NCBI RefSeq assembly: GCF_029852145.1
Contig: NC_079978.1
Location: 15,055,153-15,119,152, forward strand
From: Microplitis mediator
Lineage: Eukaryota > Arthropoda > Insecta > Hymenoptera > Braconidae
Reading direction: 5' to 3'
DNA: 64,000 bases
Below the pieces are notes generated by a model, which did no database searches, was not told where the DNA came from, and saw only the letters and a program-made list of their open reading frames with translations. The first letter of the stretch is position 1, and each line of letters starts with the position of its first letter. A program made the position numbers and the translations under genes. Of this stretch, positions 63,726 to 64,000 are shown in pieces.

Positions 63726-64000
63726 TAGGGTGTCCCAAAAAAAACAAATATTTTTTTTTAAGGTCTTGTGGGCTCAAAAGATTCTTTATATTATAAAAAA
63801 AATTCTCACCAAATTTCAGCCAGATATCTTTAAAATTGAGTTATCACAAAGGAAGGTCCCCTTTCCCATTCGAAATACACGTGAAAATTTTTAATTTTAA
63901 TTTTTCGTTATTAAGACTATGAAAAAAATTTTTTTTTAATTTCCGCTTAGTATAATTTGGTAGGATATCAAATTCTTTACGAGAAAGTATTGATGCATTA
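63726..64000 (+). mobile_element. Left part of another TAGGGTG element, runs off the window
   Basis: TAGGGTGTCCCAAAAAAAAC begins 10 bp after the previous element. The arm (TTCTCACCAAATTTCAGCC...AAATACACGTGAAAATT) resembles the inner arm of 14911-15400. The octamer before it, ATACATAT, overlaps the previous element's target duplication. Confidence 0.7.

Overview
The window is eukaryotic, AT-rich and crowded with transposable elements. The one certain conserved gene is the 3' half of a phospholipase C epsilon gene (PLCE1 family) on the minus strand at 55287-63207. A short, unrecognised minus-strand gene start lies at the left edge (140-733). No bacterial gene organisation is present. The mix of hAT, Tc1/pogo, piggyBac-type and THAP/Harbinger-type DNA elements, copia/gypsy LTR elements and several non-LTR lineages, with small introns and PLC epsilon, suggests an insect. 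My best guess, not provable here, is a hymenopteran such as a braconid parasitoid wasp.

Layout. 0.1-0.75 kb: 5' end of an unknown gene. 0.8-15 kb: decayed non-LTR retrotransposons (1.55-4.77, 6.6-7.64, 9.96-10.4 kb), a 12/24-bp minisatellite, a 1.8-kb Tc1-type foldback (8.14-9.95 kb) and two tRNA-like sequences. 14.8-25.8 kb: a nested stack. A THAP-containing foldback is split by a hAT-type foldback, which is split by a copia element, which holds a gypsy-like LTR piece and a LINE. Target duplications prove two of these insertion steps. 28-30.6 kb: a LINE interrupted by a foldback, itself holding a microsatellite-bearing repeat. 32-35 kb: a foldback split the same way. 37.2-40.9 kb: a long-TIR transposon with a dead transposase. 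37.5-46.5 kb and 58.9-59.3 kb: small elements that start CCC, end GGG, mostly have 2-bp target duplications, and are filled with one short motif in both orientations. 43.9-46.6 kb: a second nested stack, four levels deep. 46.9-51.8 kb: more microsatellite-bearing repeats. 54-55.1 kb: a hAT foldback just downstream of PLCE1.

PLCE1. Three exons are visible: the X-domain core, the end of X with an acidic X-Y linker, and one large terminal exon carrying Y, C2 and two Ras-association domains. They join in frame to 908 codons. All transposons between them are in introns, so the gene looks intact. Its N-terminal half (RasGEF, EF hands, first part of X) lies beyond position 64000.

The most interesting material is transposon biology: the CCC...GGG motif-array elements, four hairpins with covarying stems at 19369-19623, an abundant DINE-1/HINE-like family with variable internal modules, and hAT foldbacks that repeatedly chose the same 8-bp target.
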